From Tardiphaga sp. (GTDB lineage Bacteria; Pseudomonadota; Alphaproteobacteria; Rhizobiales; Xanthobacteraceae): 44,487 nucleotides of DNA. Location of the stretch: the NCBI RefSeq assembly GCF_028290785.1, contig NZ_JAQGJD010000140.1, positions 1 through 44,487 on the forward strand, written 5' to 3'. Numbering within the stretch: the first letter of the stretch is position 1; each line of letters begins with the position of its first letter. The position numbers were made by a program, and so were the translations under genes. Under the pieces are notes generated by a model. That model did no database searches. It saw only the letters and a list, made by a program, of their open reading frames with translations, and was not told the origin of the DNA. Below, one piece after another: positions 41,905-44,487 of the stretch.

Positions 41905-42555
41905 ATGGCTTGGACCCGTGATCAAATGGCGGCCCGCGCAGCGAAAGAGCTGAAGGACGGCTTCTACGTCAACCTCGGCATCGGCATTCCGACGCTGGTG
42001 TCGAACTACATTCCCGCGGGCGTCGATGTGCTGCTGCAGAGCGAGAACGGCATGCTCGGCATGGGCCCGTTCCCCTATGAAGGGGAAGAGGATCCCGACC
42101 TGATCAACGCCGGCAAGCAAACCGTCACCGAACTGCCCGAGACCAGCTATTTCTCGTCGTCGGATTCCTTCGCCATGGTGCGCGGCGGCCATATCGACCT
42201 GTCGATCCTGGGCGCGATGCAGGTCGCCCAGAACGGCGACCTCGCCAACTGGATGATCCCCGGCAAGATGGTCAAGGGCATGGGCGGCGCGATGGATCTG
42301 GTCGCCGGCGTCAAGCGCGTCGTGGTGGTGATGGAGCATTCCGCCAAGGACGGCGCCAAGCTGCTGAAGAGCTGCAACCTGCCGCTGACCGGCGAGCGGG
42401 TGGTCGACATGGTGGTCACCGACCTCGCGGTGTTCACCATCGACAAGCACGGCAAGGACGGTATGGCGCTGATCGAACTCGCCGACGGCGTCACGCTGGA
42501 CGAGGTCAAGGCCAAGACCGAAGCCGAATATCGCGTGGCGCTGACCAACGCGTAA
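41905..42555 (+). CDS. scoB: 3-oxoacid CoA-transferase subunit B
   Basis: A 216-residue beta subunit carrying the catalytic glutamate, Glu47 in Ser-Glu-Asn-Gly-Met-Leu-Gly-Met-Gly, which forms the enzyme-CoA thioester. Other family motifs are Asn-Leu-Gly-Ile-Gly-Ile-Pro-Thr near 23-30 and Gly-Gly-His-Ile-Asp. AGGAGAG precedes the ATG. A family A repeat begins 15 bases after the stop. Confidence 0.95.
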   Translation: MAWTRDQMAARAAKELKDGFYVNLGIGIPTLVSNYIPAGVDVLLQSENGMLGMGPFPYEGEEDPDLINAGKQTVTELPETSYFSSSDSFAMVRGGHIDLSILGAMQVAQNGDLANWMIPGKMVKGMGGAMDLVAGVKRVVVVMEHSAKDGAKLLKSCNLPLTGERVVDMVVTDLAVFTIDKHGKDGMALIELADGVTLDEVKAKTEAEYRVALTNA

Positions 42556-42570
42556 CGGCGCTCTGCTTTT

Positions 42571-42710
42571 TCCTTCTCCCCTTGTGGGAGAAGGTGGCGC
42601 CGACGAAGTCGGCGTCGGATGAGGGGTCACTAGACTCGGACTTCGTGGCTACCCCTCACCCGTCTTCGCTTCGCGAAGCCACCCTCTCCCACAGGGGGAG
42701 AGGGGAAGAA
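42571..42710. repeat. Palindromic repeat, family A copy 3
   Basis: A 140-base element: TCCTTCTCCCCTTGTGGGAG, AAGGTGGCGCCGACGAAGTC, central GATGAGGGGT / CTACCCCTCACCCG, then AGCCACCCTCTCCCACAGGG and GGAGAGGGGAAG. It lies between scoB and the AI-2E transporter gene, ending about 17 bases before that ATG. Confidence 0.88.
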
Positions 42711-42727
42711 AAGAAACAGACACCCCC

Positions 42728-43789
42728 ATGCGCGGCCGTCTTGAAGACAGGTTCTTCCTTATCCTGATCGTCGCGGTGTCGCTGGCGTTCGGCTGGATCC
42801 TCGTCTCGTTCTATGGCGCCATCCTGTGGGGCGTCGTCATCGCCATCATGTTCGCGCCGCTGCATCGCCGGCTGTTGCGCCGGATGCCGCAGCGGCCGAA
42901 CCTCGCCGCGCTGGCGATGATCGTGCTGATCGTGCTGATCGTCATCCTGCCGCTGACGCTGGTGGCGGCGTCGCTAACTCAGCAGGGCGCCGTCGTGGTC
43001 GGCAAGATGCAATCCGGCGAACTCAACTTCGTGAAGTTCTTTCAGCAGATCCTCGACGCCTTGCCGACGTGGGCCACCGGCCTGCTCGACCGGTTCGGCG
43101 TGGCCAACCTCGGCGACATGCAGGAAAAAATCACTGGCGGCCTGGTCAAGGGCAGCCAGACCATCGCGACGCAGGCGCTCGACATCGGCCAGAGCACTTT
43201 TGCGTTCATGGTCAACCTGGTGATCATGCTCTATCTGCTGTTCTTCCTGTTCCGCGACGGCGACACGCTGGCCGGAAGCGTCAAGGATGCGATTCCGCTG
43301 CGCGCCGGGCTGCGCGACGAACTCTTGGAAAAGTTCACGGTGGTGATCCGCGCCACGGTGAAGGGCAGCCTGCTGGTGGCGCTGGCGCAGGGCGCGCTTG
43401 GCGGCCTGATCTTCTGGATCCTCGGCATCAACGCGGCGCTGCTATGGGCGGTGCTGATGGCGTTCCTGTCGCTGCTGCCGGCGGTCGGCGCCGGCCTGGT
43501 GTGGATGCCGGTGGCGGTCTATCTGCTGGCCACCGGTTCGTTCTGGCAGGGCGCGATCCTGGTCGCCTACGGCTTTCTGGTGATCGGCCTGGTCGACAAC
43601 ATCATGCGTCCGATGCTGGTCGGCAAGGACACCAAGCTGCCCGACTATGTGGTGCTGATCTCGACGCTGGGCGGCATCGAGGCGTTCGGGCTGAACGGCT
43701 TCGTGATCGGCCCGGTGATCGCCGCGATGTTCATCGCGGCGTGGCAGATATTTTCGACGCAAAGGAAGCAGGATGGCGGAGCGCCGTAG
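42728..43789 (+). CDS. AI-2E family (PerM/YdiK-like) transporter
   Basis: A 353-residue integral membrane protein with about eight helices. The family marks are the N-terminal hairpin ending Met-Phe-Ala-Pro-Leu-His-Arg-Arg-Leu, and the C-terminal Leu-Leu-Pro-Ala-Val-Gly-Ala-Gly-Leu-Val-Trp-Met-Pro and Gly-Leu-Val-Asp-Asn-Ile-Met-Arg-Pro-Met-Leu. The substrate is unknown; the AI-2 name comes from one E. coli member. The ATG has no close ribosome binding site, but a long purine tract from the end of the repeat lies 9-25 bases upstream. Confidence 0.88.
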   Translation: MRGRLEDRFFLILIVAVSLAFGWILVSFYGAILWGVVIAIMFAPLHRRLLRRMPQRPNLAALAMIVLIVLIVILPLTLVAASLTQQGAVVVGKMQSGELNFVKFFQQILDALPTWATGLLDRFGVANLGDMQEKITGGLVKGSQTIATQALDIGQSTFAFMVNLVIMLYLLFFLFRDGDTLAGSVKDAIPLRAGLRDELLEKFTVVIRATVKGSLLVALAQGALGGLIFWILGINAALLWAVLMAFLSLLPAVGAGLVWMPVAVYLLATGSFWQGAILVAYGFLVIGLVDNIMRPMLVGKDTKLPDYVVLISTLGGIEAFGLNGFVIGPVIAAMFIAAWQIFSTQRKQDGGAP

Positions 43790-43796
43790 CTCTTTT

Positions 43797-43972
43797 TCCC
43801 TCCCCCAAGCGCAGCAAAGCTGCGCGCAGTGGGGAGGGTGGCGCGTTTGAGAGCGAAGCGAACAAACGTGACGGGTGGGGGGCGCAAAGCAGGAAGCCGT
43901 GCATGTGGCACCACCCCCACCCGACCGCGCTTCGCGCGGCCACCCTCCCCACGCGAAGACGCGGGGGAGGGA
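43797..43972. repeat. Palindromic repeat, family B copy 3
   Basis: A 176-base element: CCCTCCCCCAAGCGCAGCAA, GTGGGGAGGGTGGCGCG, a private spacer, GGGTGGGGGGCGC, CCACCCCCACCCGACC, GCGCGGCCACCCTCCCCACG and GGGGGAGGGA. It fills the gap between the AI-2E gene and the convergent permease gene. Confidence 0.87.
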
Positions 43973-43990
43973 TAAGAAGTAGCGGCAGAA

Positions 43991-44487
43991 CTACACCGGC
44001 CCCTGCGGCACATCGGCAAACCGGGTCAGCCACATCACCGGCGGGATGCTGGCGGCGACGATCAGGAGCGCGGCGAGTGCGCCGTCTTCGAAGCTGCCGC
44101 GGCTGGCATATTGATAGATCGAGGTCGCCAGCGTCTCGACATTGAGCGGGCGCAGCAGCAGCGTCGCCGGCAATTCCTTGAGGCAATCGACGAACACCAC
44201 GATGACGGCGCCGAGCAGCGCCGGCCGCAGCAGCGGCAACTGGATCCTGCGCAGCGTGGTCAGCGCCGGCGCGCCGGCGGCGCGGGCGCTGTCGTCGTAG
44301 TCTACAGGAATTCGCTCGAAGCCCGCTTTGATGAAGCCGGTGGGCACCGCAAGGAAGCGGATCACATAGGCGATCACCACGGCCGCACCCGAGCCGACCA
44401 TGACCAGCCCCGGTGATGCCAGGCCGAGCCACGCCGCCAGCGTATTGAGCGCGCCGTCGATCGCCAGCACCGGCGTCAGCAGGCCCA
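43991..44487 (-). CDS. Iron-type ABC transporter permease, C-terminal part
   Basis: The gene runs off the right end; 165 residues of the C-terminus are seen. The segment has about three to four membrane helices and the permease cytoplasmic loop Asp-Asp-Ser-Ala-Arg-Ala-Ala-Gly-Ala-Pro with a following Leu-Arg-Arg-Ile-Gln-Leu-Pro-Leu-Leu-Arg-Pro. The Leu-Lys-Glu-Leu-Pro-Ala-Thr-Leu-Leu-Leu-Arg-Pro motif is typical of ferric-iron permeases (FbpB/SfuB/AfuB type), which usually have two fused permease halves. Thiamine-type permeases are a weaker alternative. Confidence 0.85.
   Translation of the reverse strand, partial: GLLTPVLAIDGALNTLAAWLGLASPGLVMVGSGAAVVIAYVIRFLAVPTGFIKAGFERIPVDYDDSARAAGAPALTTLRRIQLPLLRPALLGAVIVVFVDCLKELPATLLLRPLNVETLATSIYQYASRGSFEDGALAALLIVAASIPPVMWLTRFADVPQGPV

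Overview
This 44.5 kb window is GC-rich chromosomal DNA from an alphaproteobacterium, most likely a Bradyrhizobium/Rhodopseudomonas-type member of the Hyphomicrobiales. The evidence is a proton-translocating transhydrogenase with split alpha subunit (pntAA-pntAB-pntB) preceded by the small aa3-type cytochrome oxidase subunit IV gene, a GapR/DUF2312 nucleoid protein, DUF1244 and DUF1036 proteins, divergent YdcH/DUF465 genes, an M3-family PepF, and many intergenic palindromic repeats. Both ends cut a gene: an MscS-like channel C-terminus on the left and an iron-type ABC permease on the right. No rRNA, tRNA, CRISPR array, prophage or transposase gene was recognised.

Layout. 1-4.8 kb: MscS tail, a small conserved protein, DUF3750 protein, alpha/beta hydrolase, OsmC-like peroxide reductase and a large unrecognised membrane-anchored protein. 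4.9-8 kb: pyruvate kinase overlapping a DUF1036 gene, then DUF1244 and gapR. 8-14.8 kb, all minus strand: a MepK/DUF882-type murein endopeptidase, an L,D-transpeptidase, a sigma-54-type response regulator and a TerC protein. 14.8-18.7 kb: a small membrane protein, an XRE regulator with an overlapping partner gene, pepF, and an AbrB-Doc toxin-antitoxin pair. 18.8-22 kb: coxIV-like gene and pntAA-AB-B. 22-26.3 kb: VOC protein, ChaA-like cation/proton antiporter, cupin, a Pro/Ala-rich anchored protein, TPR protein and bS21. 26.5-31.5 kb: aquaporin Z, purEK, a diguanylate cyclase, DUF1232 and two DUF465 genes. 31.6-35.3 kb: an LhgO-like FAD oxidoreductase and a PAS-GGDEF-EAL protein. 35.5-38.6 kb: polyamine-type ABC transporter potGHI. 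38.7-44.5 kb: AsmA-like protein, scoAB CoA transferase, an AI-2E-family transporter and the truncated permease.

Themes: cell-wall remodelling, purine synthesis (purEK), NADPH supply (pnt), ketone-body/acetoacetate activation (scoAB), c-di-GMP turnover (two GGDEF proteins) and transport. The genes are mostly housekeeping. The less ordinary signals are non-coding: a dyad overlapping the promoter of the AbrB-Doc locus, sharp dyads before terC and at the start of the XRE gene, a cluster of GGTTAACC-type motifs before the murein endopeptidase, and at least five families of long palindromic repeats. One repeat copy lies between potH and potI, with stop/start overlaps preserved on both sides.
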